Both the position numbers and the translations under genes were made by a program. From GCA-2718035 sp964435285 (lineage in GTDB: Bacteria > Bacteroidota > Bacteroidia > Flavobacteriales > TMED113): a stretch of DNA of 64,000 nucleotides. How positions within the stretch are numbered: the first letter of the stretch is position 1; each line of letters starts with the position of its first letter. The stretch lies in assembly GCA_964435285.1 (NCBI GenBank), contig CAYSYA010000002.1:62001-126000 (forward strand). Direction: 5' to 3'. Below are positions 52,381 to 61,786 of the stretch, one piece after another. Under the pieces are notes generated by a model that saw nothing but the letters and a program-made list of their open reading frames with translations, did not search any database and had not been told where the DNA came from.

Positions 52381-53067
52381 TTAATAAAATTCATTTTTTA
52401 ATTTCCAGTATCCAAAAATTAAAAGTCCAAATAACATTCCTCCCAAGTGTGCAAAATGAGCAACATTATCTCCAGGATTATTACTAATTCCAGAGAAAAG
52501 TTCAAGTAATCCATAACCTATTACAAAGTATTTTGCTTTAATTGGAATTGCAAAGTATAAATATAGTAGCGTGTTAGGGAATAGCACTCCAAAGGCTAAT
52601 AGAATACCAAATAAAGATCCAGATGCGCCAACTACTACACTATTTTGTAAAAAGTATTCATAAGCTGTTAATGGAAAAGTATTTGAATAAACTTGAGATG
52701 GAATTCCAGGTAAAGTATAAAAATGAAAAATTAAATAATGCAAAAAGGCAGCGCCAAGACCAGTTAATAAGTAATAATTTAAAAATCTTTTAGAACCCCA
52801 TCTGTTTTCAATATGACTTCCAAACATCCAAACTGCAAACATATTAAAAAGAATGTGAGGGATATTTCCATGCATAAACATGTATGTGACTATTTGCCAA
52901 GGTTTGAAAAGATCTGACTCCCAATAATGGAGCCCTAAAATATTAGTTAAATCAATATTAAAAGGGGGGGCGCTTAATACTCCTGTAGCAATAAAAAGTA
53001 ATACATTGATAATTAATAAGTTTTTAACTACTGGAGGTAAAATTTGAAAGCGATAATTATTTAGCAT
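52381..53067 (-). CDS. Rhomboid intramembrane serine protease
   Basis: 228 aa, the compact six-TM rhomboid core. HxxxN at His71-Asn75 (HILFNMFAVW), GxSG intact with Ser149 (GASGSLFG), His207 in HFAHLGGMLFG. No extra domain. A C7 run (52964-52970 on plus as G7) codes SAPP near residue 32. It overlaps mutL by 7 bases and precedes the second rhomboid, so both belong to the mutL operon. The paired rhomboids next to mutL are a Bacteroidota order I recall but cannot check. Confidence 0.92.
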   Translation of the reverse strand: MLNNYRFQILPPVVKNLLIINVLLFIATGVLSAPPFNIDLTNILGLHYWESDLFKPWQIVTYMFMHGNIPHILFNMFAVWMFGSHIENRWGSKRFLNYYLLTGLGAAFLHYLIFHFYTLPGIPSQVYSNTFPLTAYEYFLQNSVVVGASGSLFGILLAFGVLFPNTLLYLYFAIPIKAKYFVIGYGLLELFSGISNNPGDNVAHFAHLGGMLFGLLIFGYWKLKNEFY

Positions 53068-54824
53068 AGGTCAAATAAATTTTTTGGATCAAAGTTAACC
53101 ATACAAGCGGTTCCGTCTAAACTAATAAATGGAGATTCACATTTGAATAATGATTTGATTATTTCAACCATTTCAATTTTTTCTAATTTTTCATTCATCT
53201 TAATCGAAGAACTATATGCAACAGATTTTGCTAATTTTTCAAATACTTTAATTTTAATATTCAAATTTTTATTTTTTATTTCTTCAAGAAATAATTCTAT
53301 CTTTTCTTTAATATTTTCTTTTTTTACAAATGATGGAATACCATCAATTACAAGTTTATTATCATTAATTTTTTCAAAATTATAACCTATTTCATTAAAT
53401 AGCTCTTCATTTTGTTTTAAAATGATTAAATCACTTTTAGTCATTATAATTTCTTCAGTGAAGGCCAGTTTTTGACTTATGATTTTTTTATTTTTTAAAT
53501 TATTTAATTGATCTTCAAAAATTATTCTCTGGTGAGATTTGTTTTGATTTAATAGATAACAATTTGAAATATTTTCAGAGTTTTTTAGAACACAAAAAAT
53601 GTAACTGTTATTAATTTGAATAAGATCACTAATTTCTATTGATTCTTCTTCTTTAATATCACTTTGTTCAATATTAAAAAGTGTTTCAATGTTGTTAGTT
53701 GTTTTATAAGATTTTATTTCATCAAAAGGATTGAATGATTTATTAACTTCAATTTTAGGTTCTGATATAAATTTGCTCGAGTAAGTAGGCACACTAAAAC
53801 TAGATTCAGTTTCAAAGTCAATACTTGGAGAAATATTGAATTTTCCAATCGATCTTTTGGCCGCAGATAATAGAATTGAATATATCAGCTTATCATCTTC
53901 AAATTTTATCTCGGTTTTAGATGGATGAACATTTAAATCAATTTTTTTGGTATCAATTTTTAGATAGATGAAATATGAAATAAAAACATCTTTTTGAATT
54001 AATCCTTCAAATGCATTCATTATAGCGTGGTGTAAATATGGAGCTTTTACAAATCTGTTATTAACGAAAAAAAATTGCTCTCCTCTAGTTTTTTTTGCAT
54101 GATTAGGCTTTCCTAAAAAACCTGAAATTTGAACAATATTTGTTTCTTCTTGTATTGGTATGATTTTTTCAGTTATATTTTTACCAAATAAGTTAGCTAT
54201 TCTTTTTTTTCTGTTCTCTTGTTTTAAACTAAATAAAACGCTACCGTCATGAGATAATTTAAAATTAATATTTTCATTTGTTAAAGCTGCACGAAAAAAT
54301 TCGTCAACAATATGTTTTAATTCTACTTTATTGGATTTTAAAAAATTTTTTCTAGCCGGTATGTTAAAAAAAAGATTTTTAACAATTATCTCAGTTCCAA
54401 CTGATTTTACTATTTCTTTTTCTTCTTGTAATAAACCTTGTTCAATAATGATTTGATTGCCAATATCTTGTGACTTTGATTTACTTTTAATTATTAATTT
54501 TGAAACTGAGGCAATTGATGATAAAGCTTCGCCTCTAAATCCTAAAGTATTAATATGAAATATGTCTTCTGTATTTTTAATTTTAGACGTAGTATGTCTT
54601 TCAAAGCAAATTGACATTTCTTTTTTGTTCATACCTTCTCCGTCGTCATTTATCTGTATATGAGTTTTTCCAGAGTCCTTAATAATTAAATGAATGTTTT
54701 TTGATTTAGCATCAATGGAGTTATCAATCAATTCTTTTACTATTGAAGAAGGTCTTTGAATTACTTCTCCAGCAGCAATTTGATTAATTACATTTTTCGG
54801 GAGTAATTTTATTCTAGTCTGCAT
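53061..54824 (-). CDS. mutL: DNA mismatch repair protein MutL, endonuclease motif not seen
   Basis: 587 aa. N-terminal GHKL ATPase intact: NQIAAGEVIQRPSSIVKELIDNSIDA with Glu31, INDDGEGMNKK, HTTSKI, NTLGFRGEALSSIASVS, NIPARKNFLKS, NVHPSKTEIKF. A linker spans about 330-400. In the C-terminal dimerisation domain the position of the DQHAxxE endonuclease motif reads NQNKSHQR (426-433), so nuclease activity of the Mn-dependent type is unlikely, and repair may need a MutH-like or other nick. The start ATG overlaps the stop of the small gene upstream by one base (TAATG). It overlaps the first rhomboid by 7 bases. Confidence 0.93.
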   Translation of the reverse strand: MQTRIKLLPKNVINQIAAGEVIQRPSSIVKELIDNSIDAKSKNIHLIIKDSGKTHIQINDDGEGMNKKEMSICFERHTTSKIKNTEDIFHINTLGFRGEALSSIASVSKLIIKSKSKSQDIGNQIIIEQGLLQEEKEIVKSVGTEIIVKNLFFNIPARKNFLKSNKVELKHIVDEFFRAALTNENINFKLSHDGSVLFSLKQENRKKRIANLFGKNITEKIIPIQEETNIVQISGFLGKPNHAKKTRGEQFFFVNNRFVKAPYLHHAIMNAFEGLIQKDVFISYFIYLKIDTKKIDLNVHPSKTEIKFEDDKLIYSILLSAAKRSIGKFNISPSIDFETESSFSVPTYSSKFISEPKIEVNKSFNPFDEIKSYKTTNNIETLFNIEQSDIKEEESIEISDLIQINNSYIFCVLKNSENISNCYLLNQNKSHQRIIFEDQLNNLKNKKIISQKLAFTEEIIMTKSDLIILKQNEELFNEIGYNFEKINDNKLVIDGIPSFVKKENIKEKIELFLEEIKNKNLNIKIKVFEKLAKSVAYSSSIKMNEKLEKIEMVEIIKSLFKCESPFISLDGTACMVNFDPKNLFDLC

Positions 54825-54994
54825 TAAGAAAAAACTATAAATGATACAAACAAAAATAACATTAATAAAAATATTATTAATCTAAATTTTGATTTTGGTT
54901 TATTTTTTTTTTTGAAAAATTTTTTTTTTGATGAATTTTCTTGGTAATATTTAGGTTTGTAATTGAATTTTTTGTTTTTCCTTGTCCTGAGCAT
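54824..54994 (-). CDS. Small basic single-pass membrane protein (56 aa)
   Basis: A 56-codon frame between nhaC and mutL. It begins with ATG at 54994, one base after the nhaC stop (54996), and its TAA stop shares a base with the mutL ATG. The N-terminal 38 residues are very basic (RTRKNKKF, KKKFFKKKNKPKSKFR) with YKPKYYQEN, and residues 39-56 are one hydrophobic helix (LIIFLLMLFLFVSFIVFS). The position and the NKKFNYKPKYY pattern recall a Bacteroidota small protein family beside mutL, often named riboflavin synthase subunit beta, a name nothing here supports. It likely sits in the inner membrane with the basic part in the cytoplasm, where it could touch nucleic acid. Function unknown. Confidence 0.7.
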   Translation of the reverse strand: MLRTRKNKKFNYKPKYYQENSSKKKFFKKKNKPKSKFRLIIFLLMLFLFVSFIVFS

Positions 54995-54995
54995 G

Positions 54996-56402
54996 TTAAG
55001 AGATTTTTTTTATTTTGATTTTGGCATATGCATATAATAGTGTCATTAAAGGGGATATTAAATTGAAAAAACAAAAAGGTAAGTAGTAAATGGTTGCTAC
55101 TCCTAAAACTCCAGCTTGATAAGCCCCACAAGTGTTCCATGGAACTAGTACTGATGTTACTGTCCCTGTATCCTCAAGAGTTCTACTTAAATTTTCAGGA
55201 CTTAATTTTCTTTTTTTATACATACTTTTGTACATTCTTCCGGGAACTACTATTGCTAAATACTGATCTGAAGCAGTTAAATTAAAAAACATACAACTAC
55301 CAGCTGTAGTAGCAACTAAGGAAGAGGTAGATTTAGCTTTTGTCATTATTTTATTTGCTATTTGGTTCAAAAAACCAGATTTTTCCATAACTCCTCCAAA
55401 TATCATTGCGCAAATAATGAGCCACACAGTATTTAACATTCCGAACATACCTTGAGAATTTAATAATTCATCTCCTATTTTTATTTCACCAAACATGGAT
55501 TGTAAAATTACTTTGTAATAGTCAAGGCCAGTAATTAAATCAGATTGTGATAAATTATAAATTACATTTTTTTGAAATAATACAGCTGTTATTGCACCAA
55601 GTATTGTCCCAATAAATAAAGTGGGGAATGCAGGTACTTTTTTAAATATTAAAAAAGCCATTATTATTGGAGTTAAAAATAATTCTGGACCAATATAAAA
55701 GTTATTTTCAATCGTTAATATTAATTGATTTATTTCATTTGAATCAATTTTCCCGGAAAATTTAGCTCCAATTATTAAAAATAAGATCAATGATATTATA
55801 ATTGAAGGTACTGTAGTATAAAGCATATATTTTATATGCTTTATCAAATCAACTTCTGCCATAGCTGAAGCTAAATTGGTAGTGTCTGACAACGGAGATA
55901 TTTTGTCACCAAAATAAGAACCAGATATAATTGATCCTGCAGTCATTTCAACAGGGATGTTTAAAGCTTCTCCAATAGTAATTAAAGCAACCCCAATAGT
56001 AGCAACTGTTGTCCATGAGCTACCAATAGATGATGCAGTTACTGCACAAACAATACAGCTAGCAAATAAAAAGATGCTTGGATCAATTATTTGCACTCCA
56101 TAATAAATTAATGCAGGAACAATGCCACCTAATAACCAAGTTCCGGTAAGACTGCCAATAATAAGTAATATTATAATTGCACTCATAGCAGAACTTATAC
56201 TTTTTATAATGCCGTCTTGTAGTGATTTCCAGCTATACCCATAATTTAATGAAATAGCCGATGCAAACATTGCAGATAGTATTAAGGCAATTTGATTTGC
56301 ACCAGATGTAGCATCATCAGAATAAATAATAACATTTAAAGTCAAAAGAAAAATTAAAAGTAATATTGGAGATAGAGCCCAAAAAATATTAATTTTTTTC
56401 AT
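54996..56402 (-). CDS. nhaC: NhaC-family Na+/H+ antiporter
   Basis: 468 aa, about 11-12 TMs. Family signs: GANQIALILSAMFASAISLNYGYSW, SLTGTWLLGGIVPALIYYGVQII, CAVTASSIGSSWTTVATIGVALITIGEAL, GSIISGSYFGDKISPLSDTTNLASAMAEVDLIKHIKYML and NLTASDQYLAIVVPGRMYKSMYKKR, EDTGTVTSVLVPWNTCGAYQAGVLG. Keeps cytoplasmic Na+ low in a marine setting and supports pH control. It overlaps maf by 14 bases and is followed by the small membrane protein gene after 1 base. Confidence 0.92.
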   Translation of the reverse strand: MKKINIFWALSPILLLIFLLTLNVIIYSDDATSGANQIALILSAMFASAISLNYGYSWKSLQDGIIKSISSAMSAIIILLIIGSLTGTWLLGGIVPALIYYGVQIIDPSIFLFASCIVCAVTASSIGSSWTTVATIGVALITIGEALNIPVEMTAGSIISGSYFGDKISPLSDTTNLASAMAEVDLIKHIKYMLYTTVPSIIISLILFLIIGAKFSGKIDSNEINQLILTIENNFYIGPELFLTPIIMAFLIFKKVPAFPTLFIGTILGAITAVLFQKNVIYNLSQSDLITGLDYYKVILQSMFGEIKIGDELLNSQGMFGMLNTVWLIICAMIFGGVMEKSGFLNQIANKIMTKAKSTSSLVATTAGSCMFFNLTASDQYLAIVVPGRMYKSMYKKRKLSPENLSRTLEDTGTVTSVLVPWNTCGAYQAGVLGVATIYYLPFCFFNLISPLMTLLYAYAKIKIKKIS

Positions 56403-56988
56403 AACAAAATTTAATTAGTTCACTATATAATTTTTCGGTAGGTAATCCCATAACGTTAAAGTAAGATCCAATAATTTTTTTTATTCCAATTAATCCAATC
56501 CATTCTTGAATGGCATAGGATCCAGCTTTATCAAAAGGTTTGTAGTTTTTGACATAATACTTTATTTCTTTCTCTGTTAACACTTTAAAAACAACTTTGG
56601 TTGAATCAAAAAAATTTTTTTCATTCTTATTTGATTTAATTGTGATACCAGTTGTTACTTTATGTACTTTTCCTGATAATAATCTAAGCATTTCTTCCGC
56701 TTCTTTTTCTGATTTTGGTTTACCCAATATTTTCTTTCCCACAGATACTAATGTGTCAGCGCATATTAATATTTCATTATTTTTTAAGTCATTAAAACTT
56801 TTTGCTTTTAAGTTGGCCATTGCTTTAGCTGCTTCTTCAATATTAATAAAGTTTTTAAAGTCTTCCTCTACATCACTTGGTCTAACAATAAATTTCAATC
56901 CTGTTTTTTCTAAAAGTTCTTTTCTTCTTGGTGAATGTGAACCAAGAATAATTTTATAATTCTTTAAATTAGTATTGCATTCCATCAT
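56389..56988 (-). CDS. maf: Maf-family nucleoside triphosphate pyrophosphatase
   Basis: House-cleaning dTTP/UTP or 7-methyl-GTP pyrophosphatase. 199 aa from the ATG at 56988 (56985 and 57006 also open; I chose 56988 because the family start is a few residues before IILGSHSPRRKELL). Motifs: GSHSPRRKELLEKTGLKF, RPSDVEED, ICADTLVSVGKKILGKPKSEKEAEEMLRLLSGKVHKVTTGI and KAGSYAIQEWIGLIGIKKIIGSYFNVMGLPTEKL. It overlaps kdsC by about 20 bases at the 5' end and nhaC by 14 at the 3' end. Confidence 0.92.
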   Translation of the reverse strand: MMECNTNLKNYKIILGSHSPRRKELLEKTGLKFIVRPSDVEEDFKNFINIEEAAKAMANLKAKSFNDLKNNEILICADTLVSVGKKILGKPKSEKEAEEMLRLLSGKVHKVTTGITIKSNKNEKNFFDSTKVVFKVLTEKEIKYYVKNYKPFDKAGSYAIQEWIGLIGIKKIIGSYFNVMGLPTEKLYSELIKFCYEKN

Positions 56989-57493
56989 TATAATTCCATT
57001 TATCATTTGCTTTTAGAACTTGTTCAATGACATCTCTCACGCATCCATCTCCTCCTTTAAAATTAGAAATATAATCACTAGCTTTTTTTATTTCATTCAC
57101 TGCATTACTTGGGCAACAAGCTAGTCCTACATTTTGCATTGGTTTTAAATCAGGGATGTCATCACCCATATATAAACACGTACTTTTGTTTAATTTATTG
57201 TCAGAAATATATTTATTCATTATTGGTAATTTATCATGGGCATTTAAATAGACATGTTTAATACCTAATTTATTTAAGCGTTCTTTAATATTGTTTTCTC
57301 GACCACCTGTTATTATTGCAATATTATATTTCATTTGGAGTGCTAGTTTCAAAGCAAAACCGTCTTTTGCATTCATTTTTCGAACGAATTTACCATCAGG
57401 AAAAATGTAAAGACCACCATTTGTAAGTACTCCATCCACATCAAAAATAAATGTATCTATTTCTTTGAATTTTTCTTTGTAATTAATTTTCAT
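56969..57493 (-). CDS. kdsC: KdsC-type HAD phosphatase (KDO 8-phosphate phosphatase)
   Basis: Removes phosphate from 3-deoxy-D-manno-octulosonate 8-phosphate, a step of LPS inner core synthesis. 174 aa, capless C0 HAD. Motif I FDVDGVLTNGGLYIF, motif II IITGGRENNIKERLNKLGI, motif III/IV MGDDIPDLKPMQNVGLACCPSNAVNEIKKASDYISNFKGGDGCVRDVIEQVL, all typical. Fits with the LPS export genes of the window. Overlaps DUF2520 by 11 bases. Confidence 0.92.
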   Translation of the reverse strand: MKINYKEKFKEIDTFIFDVDGVLTNGGLYIFPDGKFVRKMNAKDGFALKLALQMKYNIAIITGGRENNIKERLNKLGIKHVYLNAHDKLPIMNKYISDNKLNKSTCLYMGDDIPDLKPMQNVGLACCPSNAVNEIKKASDYISNFKGGDGCVRDVIEQVLKANDKWNYNDGMQY

Positions 57494-58244
57494 TAGAAGA
57501 AATTATATTTTTAGTTATTGAATTATATATATCAATATATTTCTTTTTTCTATTTTTTGATAGAATTGCAAGATGTTTTTCAATTGTTTTAAAGTCTTTT
57601 CTTATAGCAGGACCAGTTTGATTTGATATTATATTTCCTTCAGATGCTTTTCTAATGGTTTCATAAATTATTGGATTTAAGATTGATAAGTCAATTTTTT
57701 TGGTTTTTAATAAATCATCTGAAATGTAAAGTAAATAGTTTAAAAAATTACAAGAAAAAACAGCAGATAAATGAATTATTTTTCTTGTTTCATAATCTAG
57801 ATTAAAAATTGAATTACTTGATTTTTGAAATATTTTATTTAGTTTTTTTTCAAAAACCTTATTATTTCCCTCAATGCAAATTGGGATGTTTTTGAAATTT
57901 AGTTTTTGTTTTGAAAAAGATTGAATTGGCCAAACAACTCCATAATTTTTAGAACAATCTTTTAAGACATTTATATTTTTTGAACCTGATGTGTGAATTA
58001 CTGCTTTGGTTTTTATGTATTTACTTACTTTTTTAATTTGATCATCAGGAACCCCAATAATTACTAAGTCCGTATTAGATGGAATATCAATTAGATTTGA
58101 ATATGTTGCATTTAATTTTTTTGCAAGCTTTTTACCTGTTACTTCATTTTTAGAACAAATCCTATTTATATTGAATTTTAACCTTTTAAATTCAATTCCA
58201 AGATTTGTTGAAATATTTCCCGACCCAATAAAACAAATATTCAT
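57483..58244 (-). CDS. DUF2520-type Rossmann-fold protein
   Basis: 253 aa. N-terminal Rossmann fold, CFIGSGNISTNLGIEFKRL (GxGNxxxxLG), then VIIGVPDDQIKKVSKYI, VIHTSGSKN and GVVWPIQSFSKQK. C-terminal helical domain (AVFSCNFLNYLLYISDDLL, GPAIRKDF) as in DUF2520 proteins related to pyrroline carboxylate reductase and F420-dependent NADP reductases. Substrate unknown. First gene of the eight-gene minus-strand operon; 70 bases from the divergent ccsBA ATG. Confidence 0.85.
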   Translation of the reverse strand: MNICFIGSGNISTNLGIEFKRLKFNINRICSKNEVTGKKLAKKLNATYSNLIDIPSNTDLVIIGVPDDQIKKVSKYIKTKAVIHTSGSKNINVLKDCSKNYGVVWPIQSFSKQKLNFKNIPICIEGNNKVFEKKLNKIFQKSSNSIFNLDYETRKIIHLSAVFSCNFLNYLLYISDDLLKTKKIDLSILNPIIYETIRKASEGNIISNQTGPAIRKDFKTIEKHLAILSKNRKKKYIDIYNSITKNIISSNEN

Positions 58245-58286
58245 TTCTTTAGTTATAAATATGTCTTAATATAACATAAAATTAAA

Positions 58287-58294
58287 TACTTTTG
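58287..58294 (+). promoter_or_regulatory. -7 box TACTTTTG for ccsBA
   Basis: TAnnTTTG match 20 bases before the ccsBA ATG, the same octamer as at rplS. It has no TTTG at the proper -33 distance. Confidence 0.45.
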
Positions 58295-58314
58295 TACTGC
58301 AATTAATTATACTA

Positions 58315-61300
58315 ATGATAAAAACGTTTTTTAAGTATTTTTTTTCTATCTATTCAAGCATATTTTTCTTGTTTGTTTTTGCTGTATGCATGGCTGTAGC
58401 CACTTTTATAGAAAATGATTTTGGGACCATTGAAGCAAAAGCTTATGTTTTTAATGCTTTTTGGTTTGAGTTACTTCTTTATTTACTTACTATTATTTTT
58501 GTATTTAATATTTTTAAATACAAGCTTTTTCTTAGAAAAAAATTACCTATTTTATTTTTGCACTTATCCTTTATATTTATTTTAATTGGAGCTGGAATTA
58601 CAAGGTACGTTAGTCAGGAGGGTACAATGCCAATCTCAGAAGGTGAGTCTGAAGATTCATTCATTTCATCTGAAGCTTATTTAGAATTTAGTTTTCATGA
58701 TACTAAAACTCAGTGGAATTTAATACCCAGAAAATTACTTTTATCTCAATTAAGAGATAATTATTTTGAAATTAAAACAAAAGACTTTAATGGTAACCCT
58801 GTGGTATTAACTTATAATGATTTTATTGCTGACTTTTCTTTGAAATCCAGTGAATTAATTTTTGAATCAAGCTACCCAATTATTCAAGCAAATATGCAGG
58901 ATCCCAGTAGTCAACAAAATTTAGAGGCAAATAAATATCATCCTTTTCAAAAAATGACTCCATATTTTTTGAACAATAATGCTTTTTTACTTAGGGATAT
59001 CCAAAATCAAGAAGGTAAAGTTTTTTTAGAAATAGTAACATCAGGAAAAGAGGTTTCATATTTGCATGATGGTCAGTATTTAGACAAAGGAGGTATAACA
59101 TTTTCATTTAACAGCTCTGTTTTGGCTGACGTAAATATTAGTAATCAAGTTGGAAAAAAATTTTCAAAAAATGAACAAGAAATTTCTGATTTACTTAAAG
59201 TAAAATTGAGCTATTTAAATTATGATACCATAATTGATTTAGATGGAGCTATAGGAATTATTGGAGAACCAGTATATATAAATTTAGACTCTCTCTTTTT
59301 TAAAATATCTTATGGCTCTAAAGAGGTTAAATTACCTTTTAATATTAAATTAAATGATTTTCAAATGGAAAGATACCCAGGTTCTGATAGTCCCTCATCT
59401 TATGCTAGTGAAATTAGTGTTATACCGCCTGATAATAAACAAAATACGAATTCTTTTGATTACAGAATATATATGAATAATATTTTAAATTACAAGGGTT
59501 ACAGATTTTTTCAAGCTTCTTATTTTCCTGACGAATCAGGTACTATATTATCTGTTAATCAAGATAAGCTGGGTACAGCTGTTACATATTTAGGTTATTT
59601 AATGTTACTTATTTCTGTTATTTCAGTTATAATTTCTAGATCTACTAGATTTGGCACTTTATCAAAAAGACTTAATAATACTAAGAATCTATTTTTTTTA
59701 TTTTTTTTATTCAATTTTAACTTCTCTTATTCATCTGAATCTGATTCAGTACATAATCTTTTAAGTAAAATAGATATTGAAAAGTCAAATTATTTTTCTA
59801 AAATATTAGTAGAAGATAATGACGGGAGAATTAAACCTTTTCAATCTTTAAGCTCTGAGATGTTGAGGAAAATTTCAAGAAAACAATCTTTTTCATACGA
59901 GCATAATGGACAGGAGTATAGAATTAATTCAAACCAAGTTCTATTGGGCATGATTCTATATCCTTCTGAATGGATGAAAATGGATTTAATAACTATAGGT
60001 AAAAATGAAAAAGTAAAAAATATATTTCCGTTAAATAAAGAATATCTTTCATACTGGGATTTTTGGAAACCAGGTTTAAAAATTAACTTTCCCCCAACTT
60101 CATTTAATTCTTTAGACACAACAATTTTTTCCTCTGACAATCCAATAAGTTTAAATGAATTTAGATTTTCTTTTAATGAAAATTTAGATAAGCATATTAA
60201 TTTAAATCTCGAAGCTGGATTTATAAATATAATTTCACCTGATACAATCAAATACATGATTTTAAATGGTGAAAAAGAAGGTGAGAAAGGTTTAATTTTT
60301 CCTAATCAAAAATTTTCTTTTCAAGAAAAAATTGTTTTTACTGTAACTCGGGGGGATAAACAAATAATATTTGTTCCCACTTTAGATTTAAGAGCTTTTA
60401 ATTACAGGTTAAAAACTTATGTTGAAAATTCTTATTCAAAAAAACCTGGTCTAAGATCTAAATTTGATAATGCAATAATTGACCTTGATGAGAGATTTAA
60501 TATTTGTCATATCATTTTTAATTCAATTTACAGAACTCTAGATAGTTCTTCTGAAGTTCATTTAAATTTCTTTCCCAAAGAATTACCTGTACCGGTAGAT
60601 GAAAATTTAAAAAAGGTTTTATTAAATGAGAAATGGACATTTGACAGGATAAAAGAAGATGAATTGACTTATTTCAAGTTAATTAAGCAATATATTGAAA
60701 CAAATCAATCTCAGAAATTTAATTTATTAGTTCAAGAAATAATTGATTATCAAAGGAAAAATGCTGATGATATCATTCCTTCTGAAGGAAAAATTAATTT
60801 AGAAATTTTTTATAATGATGTAAATCCTTTTCATTTTTCTAGGTTACTTATATTTTATTTAATGTTAGGTTTTATTTTATTAATATTTTTGATTATTGAA
60901 ATATTTTTTGAAAAAAAGAACATTATTAATTTTTTCATAAAATCAATTAAATATTTGATTTTTGCTGGCTTTATTTTTCATACTATATTTTTAACCTTTA
61001 GAGGCATTATATCTGGTCATGCACCTTGGAGTGATGCCTATGAATCATTAATTTTTATTTCATGGGCAACTTTATTATCAGGACTAATTTTTACAAAAAA
61101 ATCAAATTTTTCCTTAGCTGGAGCATCAATCGTCGGATCTATTCTCCTTTTGGTAGCAAATTTAAACTGGATAAATCCTGAAATAACAAATTTAGTACCA
61201 GTATTGAACTCTTATTGGTTGATGATTCATGTCTCAATTATAACATCAAGTTATGGTTTTTTAGCTTTGAGTGCGTTTTTAGGTCTATTATCAATGCTTT

Positions 61301-61773
61301 TAGTAATATTTACTACTGATTTTAATTTTAATAAATTAAACCTAGAAATAAAAAGATTAGTTGGGATAAATGAAATATGCATGGTAATAGGTCTATTTTT
61401 ATTAACAGTTGGTACTTTTTTGGGAGGTGTATGGGCTAATGAGTCGTGGGGGAGATATTGGGGTTGGGATCCTAAAGAAACATGGGCCTTAATTAGTGTA
61501 ATTGTCTACTCAATTATTTTGCATATAAGACTAGTATCAACTAAACGATTTAAATATATTTTTAGTGCTGCTTCATTTATTGGTTTTGCTTCAATAATAA
61601 TGACATATTTTGGCGTTAATTTTTATTTATCTGGTCTGCATTCATATGCTAATGGAGAGCCACCTCCAGCTCAATCCTGGATTTATATATCATTAATATT
61701 CACAATTATTATTTTGTCATTATCTGGTATAAAATTTCATTACTCATATTTAAAAAAAAATAAAACCAATTAA
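58315..61773 (+). CDS. ccsBA: Fused ResB-CcsA cytochrome c biogenesis protein
   Basis: System II cytochrome c maturation: exports heme and attaches it to apocytochromes. 1152 aa. N-terminal ResB-like half with TMs about 10-28, 45-63, 75-95 and one near 420-440, and a large periplasmic loop; a long middle region (about 460-845) with no motif I know; C-terminal CcsA half (about 850-1145) with eight TMs and the tryptophan-rich heme motif GGVWANESWGRYWGWDPKETWALI, plus conserved His in GHAPWSDAYE and HVSIITSSYG. All three parts are in one frame. Drives the operon with the peroxidase and bshB1; the TlpA-like protein at 48457 may be its reductant. Confidence 0.92.
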   Translation: MIKTFFKYFFSIYSSIFFLFVFAVCMAVATFIENDFGTIEAKAYVFNAFWFELLLYLLTIIFVFNIFKYKLFLRKKLPILFLHLSFIFILIGAGITRYVSQEGTMPISEGESEDSFISSEAYLEFSFHDTKTQWNLIPRKLLLSQLRDNYFEIKTKDFNGNPVVLTYNDFIADFSLKSSELIFESSYPIIQANMQDPSSQQNLEANKYHPFQKMTPYFLNNNAFLLRDIQNQEGKVFLEIVTSGKEVSYLHDGQYLDKGGITFSFNSSVLADVNISNQVGKKFSKNEQEISDLLKVKLSYLNYDTIIDLDGAIGIIGEPVYINLDSLFFKISYGSKEVKLPFNIKLNDFQMERYPGSDSPSSYASEISVIPPDNKQNTNSFDYRIYMNNILNYKGYRFFQASYFPDESGTILSVNQDKLGTAVTYLGYLMLLISVISVIISRSTRFGTLSKRLNNTKNLFFLFFLFNFNFSYSSESDSVHNLLSKIDIEKSNYFSKILVEDNDGRIKPFQSLSSEMLRKISRKQSFSYEHNGQEYRINSNQVLLGMILYPSEWMKMDLITIGKNEKVKNIFPLNKEYLSYWDFWKPGLKINFPPTSFNSLDTTIFSSDNPISLNEFRFSFNENLDKHINLNLEAGFINIISPDTIKYMILNGEKEGEKGLIFPNQKFSFQEKIVFTVTRGDKQIIFVPTLDLRAFNYRLKTYVENSYSKKPGLRSKFDNAIIDLDERFNICHIIFNSIYRTLDSSSEVHLNFFPKELPVPVDENLKKVLLNEKWTFDRIKEDELTYFKLIKQYIETNQSQKFNLLVQEIIDYQRKNADDIIPSEGKINLEIFYNDVNPFHFSRLLIFYLMLGFILLIFLIIEIFFEKKNIINFFIKSIKYLIFAGFIFHTIFLTFRGIISGHAPWSDAYESLIFISWATLLSGLIFTKKSNFSLAGASIVGSILLLVANLNWINPEITNLVPVLNSYWLMIHVSIITSSYGFLALSAFLGLLSMLLVIFTTDFNFNKLNLEIKRLVGINEICMVIGLFLLTVGTFLGGVWANESWGRYWGWDPKETWALISVIVYSIILHIRLVSTKRFKYIFSAASFIGFASIIMTYFGVNFYLSGLHSYANGEPPPAQSWIYISLIFTIIILSLSGIKFHYSYLKKNKTN

Positions 61774-61786
61774 CTTTGTTATTTAA

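Noticed and set aside
54877..55140. 87-codon minus-strand frame across the nhaC 3' end
   Set aside because: It lies mostly inside nhaC in another frame and has no family features; the 56-codon frame at 54824-54994 fits the gap between genes much better.
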